DNA of 64,000 nucleotides from Monarcha castaneiventris obscurior (Eukaryota; Chordata; Aves; Passeriformes; Monarchidae), in contig JAMPIT010000894.1 in NCBI GenBank assembly GCA_026261815.1, positions 56,162,147 to 56,226,146 on the forward strand, read 5' to 3'. This document shows, piece by piece, positions 15,864-29,127 of this stretch (positions within the stretch are counted from its first letter, which is position 1; each line of letters begins with the position of its first letter). The notes under the pieces are model-generated. The model did no database searches, was not told the origin of the DNA, and worked only from the letters and a program-made list of their open reading frames with translations. A program made the translations under genes and the position numbers.

Positions 15864-18371
15864 CTAAAGCTGTTTTATATTTAGTTTTTTGTGACCAGAA
15901 CAAGGCCCTCAACACTTCACCAGTGCACGCAGAAGGACTTTAGCAGCAGCAGGTAACTGCAGTTAAGTGCTTTAGCTGGCTGCACAGGACTGAGACAGTC
16001 TGCAGCAGAGCACTACATGCCATTTTTCAGGTGGGGGACCTACTTTTGTGCTATTAAACTCAGCTTTCCTTTAAAACTTCCCACCATTTCTATGTACAAA
16101 AGCAGCAGTGTTCAGTAACACAAGTGAAAAACCAATTCAAGTGTTTAGCAATGACGACATAACTCAGAAGTTCTTAATTGTGAGTCAGTGCTACCTGTTA
16201 TACAAGGTATCCAACCTACTCATTGTAAGCACCACCAGGCTTCTGAGAACAGACAAATGCCACAACTGCCAAAGCTCAAAGAATTTCATTGGGATGAAAA
16301 CGAAAGTGATCAAGCCATGTGATGGGGCCCAAAATAACTTAGGGGGCATGGGTATGTACACATAAACAACGACAACGTTCCAGTAAATTACGATGTACAG
16401 TAACCTAATCCATTCACGACAGGCAGGTGCTTTCCCTGAGCTCTGTTCCACTCCACCGCAGAAGTTCGTGTATCAGTGACAGAGTCATGGGGGTAAAGGC
16501 ACTGACTTCACCTTCCAGGTGTCCTCTTTGCACTGACCCCATGTCCCCTTCCAGACCTGTCAAACACCAGCCCTAAAATTGTCTGTCATGCTAAATATCA
16601 AGAAAAAGACTGGATGGACTTTGCTGTAACTACAAGGTTTCAGGAAAGTTATGGCTTATGCCAGATCTGATCAGCTCCCAGAGACAAATTCAATACCAAT
16701 AATACCTTAATTAAATCACTTACTCATACCAAGCACATGAAGATTCTGGTAATAGGTATTTAAATTGCAGATGAGCCACATAAAACTTGAGCTAGACATT
16801 GCAATAACTCTGATCAAATGAAAACTAACCAAAAGCACAGCATAATTATTCTGAAGCTGTGATTTGATTTATGCAAATGAACATTTAGATATCTTAAGAG
16901 CAATTAAAATAATCATACCAACACCTCAGTTTAGAATCCTCTAATGGGTTTTGTCCCAGCTGTAGAAGAAAACTTCAAAGCCCTCTCCTTCCCAAAGCTG
17001 TTTTCCCAGAGCCAGACTATGTAGAAAGCTGGAGACAACCAGGGAACAGCCAGCAGCTGGGCTCTCCCCCCATCAAACATGAGGAGACTGCCACTGGCCT
17101 TCTGCTCCACACCAAGGATTTAACACTAACTATTAACCTCAAAACACAGCCAAAAATTCCCCAAGCTTTTGACTTCTCTCCTAAATAACTTAACCTCATG
17201 ACAAGGTGCATAAGCATTATTATTGACTATGAGATCTTACCACCTTTTCTATCGTAATTGTATTTAAATAAATCACTTACACTGATCATATTGTTTAGAT
17301 ATCAAAAACTCAGCCCTCACTGACTGTCCCAGAGTATGTCCAAGCCTCTCTAGAACTTCCAGTGGCACCTGCACAGTTCAGGCCAAGCCGAACCTTTTAT
17401 CAGCACCTTACCATTCCTCCAGTTCTGGGATGACTCGAATACCACATCTGCCAAAGACACTAAAATAGCAAAATAATGCTTGGGGGTCTCCTTCTTAAAA
17501 TCTTTTCAAGGTTCTCACTAAAAAATACTCCGCTTCCTTTTTCATCACAAGCCCCTTGCTTTTTGACACGTGTGCATGAAACAAGTAAAATATTCAAACT
17601 CAAAAAACATTTGCACTTCAAAAGCAAAGAAACTTCTCAAGGACACACTAGTGTGTTATCCCACTTTGCAGACAGGAGGGTTCAGATACCCAGCATCACC
17701 TTAGTGACTCACAGACAAATCTAAATGCTGAGCAGGCCCAGAGGCACAGCCACACCATGAAGCCCCTGGGCAGAAACAGGTCCAGTGCACTTCCAAGCAG
17801 GAAGGAGTGGGGACACGTGGCCCACAGGTGAGAATCTGGCCAAGCTGCAGAAGCCCCAACAGGTCCATTTGCCCTGGGTCTGCCGTGACCTAACAGCAAA
17901 AATCCTGCTCCATGTAACTTCTGGAGAAGGTATTTGCCTGTGTAAGCATGTCACCAAAGTTGAGGACACTAGATTATGATGATGACTACTTTGAAAAAGC
18001 AGTGATAAAACTACACTACAATTAAAGATGTTTTTGGAAGACAGGACAACAGCCCAGTATGAGGGAGAACCAGAGGGACCAGAGACCCACCAAATCCTCA
18101 TCTGAGCCTGTGGGGACCACCAGCATTCAAAACCAAATTTTCTACAGCTCATGCTGTTTAAACCAGTCCAGAAGGTCTGGAAGAACACAGTCCCAGCATT
18201 CTTTTTAACATTAATTTCAGTTGGATAAGAAAAACTAGGTTATCATCTTTTGGGGTTAGTGTGTTTCTTACAAGCCTAAACTCCACGACCCTGAACTCCA
18301 ACCACAGTAACAGCTCTGTTTGCAGATAAGAAGTGTTTACTGAGTTATTACAAGAACATTTTTAGCAATTC

Positions 18372-18400
18372 AAAAAAAAAAAAGAAAAAAAGAAAGAAAA
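18372..18400. repeat. A/G low-complexity tract
   Basis: A run of A with interspersed G on the plus strand inside HIPK3 intron 1, so T/C-rich in the transcript. No adjacent SINE or LINE body is recognisable. Confidence 0.85.
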
Positions 18401-18602
18401 TTGAGCACTAAATAGAAGAGATAACATGCCCTGGAAGAACCACCTCTGCTACAATCATGACAGAGTGAACTAATAAAATAAAATTTTACTCCGCACAAAA
18501 AAAAAAATAGACTTGTACAATCATCTAACTTCTTACCTTCCCCTAAACATTTCTTTATTACTCCCATCATTTTGCTTGTTTTTTTTCTAAACATACACTT
18601 CT

Positions 18603-18636
18603 AGATGCCAATCTCATTTAGATGCCAATCTCATGT
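18603..18636. repeat. 17-bp tandem duplication
   Basis: AGATGCCAATCTCATTT is followed directly by AGATGCCAATCTCATGT, two copies with one mismatch, in HIPK3 intron 1. Confidence 0.9.
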
Positions 18637-18990
18637 GGAGAAGCTAGTGTCTTCACCTAACCAGTGAATAAGGTGTTCCTGTGAAACAGGCACATAAAAC
18701 CCTGCAGTATCCTGCATTTGAGACTGATTAAAGACCTCTGCCACACACTCGCAGAGCTCAGAAGGCACTTCAGAGAGAACCACACTCTACCCAACATATA
18801 TGCAATGAAATCCATCAGAACACATGTAACTATCCAATACAACCAACTGCTGGAGGCCTTTGCTTTGAGAAGCCAAGTTTATAAACAGAACTGCTTTCCC
18901 CTCACCCAGACGAAAACAAATCCCCACAGGCAGCAGAGCTTGAAGGGAAAGAGAAAACACCACGACACTTGCTACTATAACAGCACTGCT

Positions 18991-19127
18991 GTGTGGTAAG
19001 GGGTTTCTTGTTGGTTTGGGGTTGTGAGGTTTTTGGGTTTGGGGATAGTTTGGGTTTTTCATTCTCTTTCTCCTACTGGGTTGATTTGTTTGTGGGGTTT
19101 GGAAGCTTTTTTTTTTTTTGTTTTTTA
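18991..19127 (+). repeat. T/G-rich low-complexity tract with G-quadruplex pattern
   Basis: A plus-strand tract of TTTGGG-like runs. Four G-runs of three or more (19018-19021, 19035-19037, 19041-19044, 19052-19054) could form a G-quadruplex with one long loop. It is in HIPK3 intron 1 and C/A-rich in the transcript, so any quadruplex would form on the non-transcript strand of DNA. Confidence 0.75.
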
Positions 19128-22100
19128 ACTATTTTGAGATATTTGGATTACAATACAATCCTTTGGACAGCTACCCCTGAAAGAATAAAAAGTTATTGTG
19201 TTGCAGGTTTTTTGTTGCCCTTTTTTTTTAAACCAGGATTCCCAGCAAAAGAAAATAATACACAGCACATTTTCACCTAGCAGAGAGTGGATCTTTCTTT
19301 TCCCCCCATCACAAAACATTTCACTGAGTTTATACATCTTTCTGCATACTTCTTAATGAGACTCTTCCTGCTTTGGAGTACAAACTGAAGCTGGTCAGAC
19401 TACACCCACATTAACAAGCCCAGCAGCAGAATAAGAGAGGTGCAGAGCCAAGCAACCAGTGCCAAAGGAAAGAAAAATCTTCTGTGCTCATTTCAGGGAG
19501 GTTGCTTGAGCCTGAACACTCATAAGCAGCTGGTGCACATCTTCCAGTTAAATCTAATTTAAAATAAAAACCAAATGTGTGCACTACAAGACCTCTCCAG
19601 GATGCAAACCAAAGCAGAGTAAACAAGACCATCAGAAGATGGACTGAAAAGTGCAATCCCCAGGTGACAGCACCATAGGCAGCCTCCAGCTACTTAAGTA
19701 ACTTCACACTTGACTTTCAGTTTTAGTGTCAAGAGAAGTTGTCCATTCCCCCACACCTATTTTTAAAGCCCTCTTCTCTTTCCCCAAGTGCAAGGAAAAT
19801 GCAACAACTTCACTCCAGCACAGTGATTGCTCCTGGGCAGTGGTACACACAACATGAATTTGGCTCTGGAGTTCTCCAGCTTGTATTCTCCAATATGGAG
19901 GTTGCTGCATCCCACCTCACTGCTAGTGAATACTGCAGGGAATGTGCAAAAGAAAGGCGGTCCCAAAACACCCACCAACTGTTACTACCTCTAGATAGGC
20001 TTCCTTCGAAGGAATGAGTCTTCTTGGTTTGAAGCAGAGAGAACTGGGAAAACTTGGCTTATTAAACATTAAACTGTACAAAAACATGTGACTTCTGACC
20101 AGAGTTAAGACTGTGAATTCTGTGCTTCTGAAGAAAGTATGAACAAAGTAATGAAGCAAACATATTTCAACTAAGTAAATTAGTTGTTTATTCCTTTAAA
20201 TTAACTAGTAAATGTACTTTCACAAAGTGATGTCAGTGAACAGGAGGCACTTCACAGTTTGTCTCCCCCAGCCAAGCTTCTCTCTACAGAAACTGAGCAG
20301 TGAACCACACAGACGTGTCTCAGCAAAATGAGGCACCTCTGGTTAACATCTTGGTAATGTTCACCTAATTGCAACAATGCTCTTTACTTCTCAAAATTAT
20401 GTCTCCAGCCTTCTCAGGCAGTTCTAGGCAAACTCAGGAACATGACCGATTTGGCAGACTGTGACAACCTCGGGAGGCACAGGCTGTTCCAGGCCTGACC
20501 ACCATTAATAATTAACTATACAGTGACATTTCCACATGACTGAGTGAGGGGGGTGTGCAGCAAAGTAACTGGTTAATAAGGCTGCTGCAGGGGAGCTCAG
20601 GAGTAATGGTCACACTGCTCCCTTAATTCATCTGCAAAATACACAGCCCCTTCTACCTGCCCCAAGCAGCGCAATCACCATGCTGTTCCTGGTGTAGTAA
20701 ATTCCTGGCAGGCAAAGCCCGGCCAGCGGCAGCCACCTAATAACAGAGTTAAATTGTAACCCAAGAAAACTTGTTTTTCAGCAGCTTTCTGGCCTCCATC
20801 GGCAAGAACCAGTTCCAACACTCTCACACCCTTCTCACAGTGCAGCTGGGCATCGAGGGAGGCTTTCTAAAAGCTCAGTAACTTCCAGCAAATGCACAAT
20901 TTGAGCAGTGGCACTCAAGAAATGTTTTGTTTACATTATGCATCACTTTGGAAACACTGTAAGGATACTAACTCTCATTTTTCCCAGGTAGAACAATTGT
21001 TCTTTTTATATTAGGTGCCACCCAACTTCTCAAGTTATTTAGCAAATACAAAGCTGAATTAGTTGTCCTCTCTTTCCCCACAGATGAAAATTTATTACCA
21101 GTAGTAGCAGCACCTCTATGTTATTGTTTATTTTGGATATGTAGCTGAACAAGCTGTCCTGATGCAAGTACTTTCATACCCCATGACCTGTTCACCCTGA
21201 GGAATTCCCTTACTCCAGCTGTACAATTGAAAACAAAGCACTGGCAATTGAGGTTTCACGCAATTTATAAAGGAAAACGTATCCACAGAGAGTGCAAAGT
21301 GTCCAGAAATACAAGCCCAGGGAGTCCCACCCTCTGGCCACCTCAAAACCAGCTCTGTGAGCAGATCTGTGACCCGCAGAAGGGAAAGAGCAGAACACAG
21401 GAGAAAGCAGAGTGTTTCAGGTAACTTATGCCATATAAATCACTTCCTCACATAACCACAGAGGCAATTCTGGACACAAACTGCACAGGCACACACACAC
21501 TCCACCACAGAGAACTGGGAAATGCAGAGGCAGCTGATGGTACCTCACGAAAAAAGCCAACACCCAGCACTGGAGTAGGAACCAGAGACGCAGTTTAATG
21601 ACAAAAGAAATCATTACCATTCTTGATTACAACACATTTCAGAGCTCAGGGATTTTGGCCCATCACACACCAAGAGAATTCAGCCAAGCCAACACAGCCT
21701 TTGCCCAACATGAAACCTCAGTCCTGCACAGGTCAGTGGCACAGGTCGAGGCTGAAAGGCCAAAGGTTGGTTCCAAGCTTGAGAGAGTTTCAGTAGGAAG
21801 CAAATGATACAATGATCCAATTCTGCAGTTGTAAAACTTAGTTACTAACCACCTAAAAAAACGTTACAGGGCTGACTTAGGTCTGTGCAACAGTGGAGAT
21901 ATTTTTAATCAGACACCACCAGTGTTGCGCTGATATCAGAAATTGGAAATATCAGTTCATTTAAGTGTGATACAAACCAGTCTCAACTGCACCATTGTCT
22001 CGGTACTTGGAAACAGAACTGACGCCATACACTGAGCACAAACATATTTTACATAAAATATCAGAGTGAACTGCTATGACTCAACGCTGCCATAGCACCA

Positions 22101-24827
22101 GCAGCAGTGCTCAAGAATACAATTGCTTTATTCATATTTTCCACGAATATCAAAAGCCAAATCTTGTGATACCAATATGACTGCAATCATAGCTGAAAAG
22201 ATAAATGAAACAATGCTCGAAGCATTTCTTTTTCTTCTGGACAAGCTGCTGTTGTGCAACTGGAAAGCAAGTACAAGCAGGGCAGCATTGGCCACCAGCC
22301 CCAGTGAGAACATGCCCTCCAAATCAGAATGTGCCACCATCAACATAAACAGCACATTTCAACCAGGCAGGGCTTTGCCAGCCTAATCTCTTCTTTGAGA
22401 AGACTAATTCTTTTTGAACCCGAAAACAGTAGGCACACTCAAATAAAAGTCCCTCACAGTGGGGTTTTGGAGAGCCCACACCTTCTGCACGACAGTAGTG
22501 CTGAAGGATCTGTTCAAACTACTGCTGCTGTCTGTCACTCTTCAGTGCAACAGGAGGGACAGGGGCAAGCAGAGAGGCAGGACACAAAGCCAGACTTTTT
22601 CCACTGCTGATAAGTATTTCCAAAAGATTTTGCCACCTTCCCTAAAGCAAAATAAAATTTCATAGAGGAGATTAGCTCAAACTGCCTGTTGGTATATCAC
22701 GTGTTCACTGTATTTAAAAAAAAAAAAAAATCCTTCTTAGCCCTTTCTTATTTCCAGTCATTTTATTTTTATGCAACTGCTTAATTTTGTGTTCTTCAGA
22801 ATGCTGGGCTTTTGTAAGAGCTAGAAATGGACCAACCCAGCTAAGCAATTTATCTAGAAGTTTCGTTTTAGAGTATCTCTAGACAATACCAAGTGCAGCT
22901 CCTGTAAGAATATAAATCTAGATGGCTGTTATCTTTGTTGCCACTTCACAGAATGTCTGGCATGCCAGCACATCTGCACGAACATGAAGGGGTCCAGCTT
23001 ACAAAGAGATTATCAAGTCCTCTAAACTACTCAAAGTGGAGGAAATTAATCCAAAATTATCTTTCTTCCTCTCACTATAAAAGACTTCCACCTGGACAAA
23101 AAAAAAAAAAAACCACACCACCACCCTACGAAACAATACAACACCACAAAATTCCTGTTCTCCCCACAGGGCCTGCACATTAAGTCTGCAGCAGCACACA
23201 CACAACCTGTCAAGCTCATCAAGTCTGACATGCAATGCAAAAATTTGCAAATCAGGCTCTTCTGTACCAAAGAGGTGAATAAAACTGATTCCTACACTGA
23301 GAACTACCTGGCAGTAAGTAATACTTGAGTTAAAACTTCCCCCAAATACATGGAAAAATCTTCCAAGAAGACCAACAAGAATGTCATTATCAAGTGGTTA
23401 CTAAGGTGTCAAGACAGCACACCTAAAGCACATTCAACTTCCTCGGCAACAAAAATGTCAGAGTAAATAAGAACTTAAGCCTTTATTTGTATTAAAACTG
23501 ACTTAACTGTAAAATAATTAAGGTATCTAATCCAACACACGTATATTGATTGATCTTTTTCTGCTGCAGGTTTCAGGTCGGTTGCCCCAGCTACATCCAG
23601 TAACAACTTTCAAACATGTTCAGACTGAGGCAAACACACGTACACACAGTAAGCACATGTTTCAAAGGTATTTTATCCATACACAGAAAAAAACATCTGT
23701 GAAGCCCCAGTATCTTTCCCATAATAAAAATTCCTTATTTAAAAGCAGTTTGAATATTCTGCTTTTATATAACAGGTGTTTTTCTTTCCTTGTAAGCCAT
23801 ATCATCAGGAAAATAGCACTGGTTGATTGCCGAAAACAGCTGTATAAACTGGCCATGGCATATGTAGAACAGCAAAGAAAAAACAGAGGGAAAAGGTGTT
23901 TACCACTCTTTCCAGCTTTCTAAGGATGTGGAGGAAGCAGTGTTTCCTACAGGTAAGTATCAGGGCACTAGAGTCTCTCACAGAAGGATCAGCCTTCTGC
24001 CTCTGAATGAATCAATAACTGCAATAATCCATATTATAATGTTTCCCAAAGCCACCAGGGCAAGAAATTTCTCCCTCTCCCCTATGCAAAGAAACTTATT
24101 GATTTAGCTACATAGGAAGCATGCAAAAAGGAAGGCAAGACTATATGCAGCATATGAGCCACTACCTGGGGGCCATAATAATACTGATAAATGTGCATAC
24201 ATTTTTTCTCTGTTGTATTCCCTTCCATGTTTAATAATCTTTCCACTTGTAGCATAAATAAACTTTTAATAGCCACTCTTGTTTTAATCTTCAAAAGAAT
24301 GTTTAGACATCTCTGCAACGGAGTTTTAAAAACACATTTAGTCTCAAACACCATTTGTCACAAAGAGCTCCTAAAGAATTTCTTGGGAAAACTTCCCAGC
24401 ATGTCCTCTTGCTGGGCTCAGAGTTGACAAAGGCCAAAGGAAGAAGCCAGCCCACAGAACCACTACAAAAGCCACAAGGAAGAGTTATTAAAATGATCCT
24501 TTAGCATCTCATGAAAGCAATCCACTCCTATTACCCTGAATACCAACTAATTTCATGAATCACAAAATAAGTTGGTATTAAAATGAAAGAGAAGACAAAG
24601 AGCTTTTTTCTCTTCCTAGGAACAAATCTGGTTCCTTCTGAAGGGCTTCACAAGATCTCAAACACCCAAATTCCTGTATTTAACAGACTCAAATGCTGAA
24701 AAATAAAGACTATCTAAGGACCTCTTCTACCCATACACAATTCCTACAAATCTTCAAAAAGAAGCTGTGGAAAAAACTTCTCAACTGGAACAGAGAGACT
24801 GTAGACAAGCAACCAAGTCCAACAGCT

Positions 24828-24845
24828 AAAAAAAAAAAAAAAAAA
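24828..24845. repeat. Poly-A run (18 bases)
   Basis: Eighteen consecutive A on the plus strand (T in the HIPK3 transcript), in intron 1. There is no recognisable retroposon body beside it. Similar shorter runs are at 22716-22730, 23098-23112 and 29670-29682. Confidence 0.9.
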
Positions 24846-27660
24846 GGAAGAATTGAAAGGAAAGGTGTAAGAAGTAGCAGATGACCAAAGTTTCTAGGAA
24901 AACACAGAAAGGAAGATGTTGACAAGACAATGATGCACATTAAGAGCTTCAGTCAAAAAGGCATCTTACAACAACTAAACAGCCTCCTGGAAATTGTGTA
25001 AGTTCCACCAACTGTGCCAACAGAGACAAAACCTGCACCATAGGAAAGAGGGGAAAAATTATTATATTTTACTTAAACTAATGGAATTTGGTAAAAGTTA
25101 ACATAGCGATTTTTTTTAAATGCTGACAAAGGACCAAAACAAAACAGTAAACATGTTGAGATGGTGGAAACACAAGAGAAGAAATGCTTACTCTATCTAC
25201 AAAAGAAAAAGTAAATTACTTTTGCAAAAGGAAATTAATAAAACTTTAGATAAAATTGTGTATACAGACATTTTTTATGGATACCTGACACTAGTGGTTA
25301 TTCTTGTCTTCCAAAGGGAGCTTAGATCACCAGCAAGAAAAGTTTCTTTTCCTCCCTTATAAACTTTCTACTGATTAACAGTATTGAAGTAGTTTTCTCT
25401 CTGCATTTTTGCCTTTATAGGTGAGCTTCCTCATCCAGCCCTTGAGCCTGCACTAGGTCCTCTCTGCAGGCAGGACTTGTTTCAGTCTATTCCAGCAGGA
25501 ACAGGGAGAGGTTCAGATGTCAGCTGACATCCAGAGACCCCAGGGAGCAGGCCTGGAGGGATCTGGTCATGCTAATAAAAGCAGCAAACATCTTTGCAAT
25601 GAGGACACTCCAGCCCCACACAAAGCACAGCTGCACCAGTTATTGCAATCCCAGCTGAAGTTGCTCTCCTGGCACTTTTTCCTGCCCAGGGACCCGTTTT
25701 GCCATCTCACTTCACCACTGCAAGATGAGGTCAGCACAAAGCAAGGAGATCCACTTCCATCCCACAGTTCACAACCAAGAGTCAAGGAAAACTAAAGCAA
25801 AACTCCTAAAATAACCCAAAGCAGGTTTTCTCTGGTACTGGTGGCTGCTTGCCCCAAGGCAAGGTAATAGCCAAGCCAAGCTTCGTGATAAAAATCTTGC
25901 CTCACCCAGCAATTTAAGTTCCTTGGAAGCTTCGTGTCCTGGTCACACAAAGAACAGCTGCAGGACAGCAGAGCGTGGTAACCCAGAGCAGCACAGCTTC
26001 CAGAACAGAGGAGAGCATGACACACTCACATCGGTGGGTTACAGAGAGTGGTTTCCAACAGGCCTGGAAAAGAGGCCATGGGCATCTCCAAATGCTCCTC
26101 TTTGAACAAGGATGTTTATGGGACTCTGCACAGGTATCAGCACCCGAGCTTTCTTGCCTCTAAGTTTTCCACCACTTACTCTAAATGGGTGGTTACTACA
26201 GTGCCATAGGTATCCAGCAAGTGATGTTCATACAAATAAAAGCAGACTTGCATTTGACAATAACTGACTTTTTACATTAGAAACATTACTTGTACTTAAT
26301 TTGTAACATGCTTTAAAAAGCACTGCAAAGTTTTCTAGGATTGTTACATTATCTTAGCAAGAATGGAAAGCATGAGTTTAAGATTACTGATTTTAAAGAT
26401 AGTTTTTTTGATGGGACTGCTCCTCCTAACATGCAAGAAGAGTTCTCTGTACATAAGAATCCAATTACTTTTTTAATATTGGGAGTTGCTGTAACTTTGA
26501 TCATACTCAAAGATAGGAAAATATTTCTTATGTCTGTTTTGTCTTTGGATGTTTGACTGCATCTTTTTTTATTGCTCTCTTTTGGAACTCGAACTTAGCA
26601 TTTTCCTGTTATACCCAAATACTAGAGCACAAGAGAGCTGGAGAAAAGGGGGGAAAAGGATTATATTTCTTACTTACAAAAAGGAATAATTTTCCAACCT
26701 TTTTCTGAAAGCATAACGTAAAAATGACTGTACAAAAAGTTTACATAATGCTGGAACTAATAAATATGTGACGTTAGTAATACAGGGAGAAGTATTTTGA
26801 AATTACACACTGACTCCAAGTCACAGCATAGGAGAAAAAAAGCCAGAACTAAACTACTTGAGTTGACTTGCTTAAAAAACAGTTCAGTTATTCAGTTCTT
26901 CTTCCTTTTCCAAGCACAATTGCTATACCAGAGATTAACTCCCTTTTGTCAGGAAGTTACTCACTCTCAAAAATGAAGCAGATTATTAAGACACTCTATG
27001 GAAAAAAAAGTGATGTACCATGAAAAAAATACAGCAAAACTTTACAAATATTATCCCCAAAGTGCATCTAGAACCAAGACTCACACCTACTCCTACCATC
27101 TTTTTCAACATTCACTATGTTGAAATAAAACAACTGAAGAACAGGGAGGGAGGACCTACCCTGTAGGAAATACTACATTATCAAGTAAAGTCACCAACTA
27201 AAATCCACTTTCACAATTACATGTTGTTCCCCTGCTCACCTGTCATTCAAAACTCAGTGACTCTGAAGAAAAATGAAGCCACAATTTCTGTAAAATTGTA
27301 TAAAAGAGGTAGAGGCTCTAAATTAAACCAGTCTGTAAAGGGAGGCGGGGAAAGCCAAGACCAGGTAACAGGATTTTCCAGGCTTTATCCTTCATTATAG
27401 GTTATTTCAGGTTAAACAGAGGGTGTTCACTGCCTGTGGAAGTCAGAAAAGGTAACCCATTACTAACCCATATCATGGCACTAGTTATTTTAGGTTGCTT
27501 TAAATAGAGTTACATGGTCATTTCAGGTGCACTGCACACACCGCAGCCATCTCCAACATGCTCAGTGCTCATCCTTGCTCCTTTCCCTGTGTTTGGTGTT
27601 CTGCTTAGCCCAGCCAGGGTTCTGAAATACAGTTTCAGATACCTAAAGACCCATTCTATA

Positions 27661-27724
27661 CCTATTAAAAATAATAATAATAATAATAATACCTATTAAA
27701 AATAAAAATAAAAATAATAATAAT
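27661..27724. repeat. (AAT)n / (AAAAT)n microsatellite
   Basis: A run of AAT trinucleotides followed by AAAAT-type units. The flank CCTATTAAAAATAA is itself repeated at 27661 and 27692, so the array looks like two tandem copies of a flank plus microsatellite block. It is in HIPK3 intron 1. Confidence 0.95.
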
Positions 27725-29109
27725 TCTTTCAAGATCTATTAAAAGTAATATATTATTTTCCACTCCACCTCTGATTGTCAGTGAAGGGATCTCAAGAAAT
27801 ATAATAATTCAGTGACTCAGGAGCTCAGAAAACACAACATGGTACAAACAAGCTTTTCTTGAGGTCTGAAAGGTAAATACTATTTGACAAAATTCAACAG
27901 CAAACTTGTGACAGAGGGATGTTGGTAGCACTATCATCCTACTTCCACATTTCTTCTTCCCTCGACCAAGGATCACCAGGTGATTATCAGGCCTGCTCTA
28001 CCCAACTGACACTTCTGCAATGCTTCTGCAGATCAGATGAAATCATTATATATATTCAGAAAAGCCAAGGCTGATCTAATAAAAAAAAGTAAGAAGGCCT
28101 CGCTGTCCTCTGCTTCATTCCCCAAAGTTCTGTGCAGAAGCGGCTGCCTACAGGAACTGCTCCGTATACGTGCACAGCACTCGCATGCCACGACACCTCA
28201 CACTGCAATGGCAAAATTTAGCTCCACTAAAAGCAGTTTCTCCTTCTGTATTTAACATCCCTCCAAAATACATGTTCAGCCTCAAATGACAGTGCTGTTC
28301 CCATTACCAGTGCTGCTCTTCTCCCCACCACATACAAGAAAGCCAACTACAAAATTCCTGTTTCAAAACGCACCGCTTTGTCAAAAGGGCCTTTGTTGCC
28401 ATGATCAGCACACTGGAAAAAGAGAAAATACAAGAAAAAGAACCTATAGAGGTAAAAAGAAAACTGTTCTAAAAACAGGAAGTGTGCAATCCCTTGAAAT
28501 AGTACAAAGAGATGTATATACACCTAAATACGCCAGCTTGGAAAAACACAGCCTGACATTCCTACACGTTTGGATTGGGGTTTTCACAAGAATTAAGCAC
28601 AGTTAATTCTGTTCCGCCCAGGGGCTGGTGAGCTAACCAACCCTCTGCCTCTGGAAGTGCTGCTCAGCCTCCCATCCCCTTTAACGGATGCAATCAATCC
28701 GACAGATGCTTTTTGAAAATTCACCTCCAAAACAACATTTGTTTTGAAGCAACCGGTACAAATTGGAGGACACAACGAGAAAAGCAGCACATGCAAATTC
28801 TAGTATTTCTATCAGTTAGTTCTGTAAGATGAGTTGCAAGCTCACTCTTCCTCCCCACACCCTGTCTTTGTCTCTGCTATCTTGTTATGCAGGAGCTGGT
28901 CTCATTTCCCTGTTTCTGTAGGTAGTTGTTTGAAAGAGAGCAGGGAGGAAACATGCAAACACAAGAAAAAAACCTGAAACAAAGAAAAATCACAAGTGCC
29001 GCAGAGACCCCAGGGCAAAGGTAGCTTCCCGAGCAATTTTTCAATGAAACTTTATTCCAGCTCATGGAATCCGTCCAATTACAAACCGTCCCCAAGCCCG
29101 GAGAGCCAC

Positions 29110-29127
29110 ACACCACCACCACCACCG
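29110..29127. repeat. (CAC)n trinucleotide repeat
   Basis: About five to six CAC/ACC units in the more GC-rich shore of the HIPK3 promoter island, inside intron 1. Confidence 0.85.
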
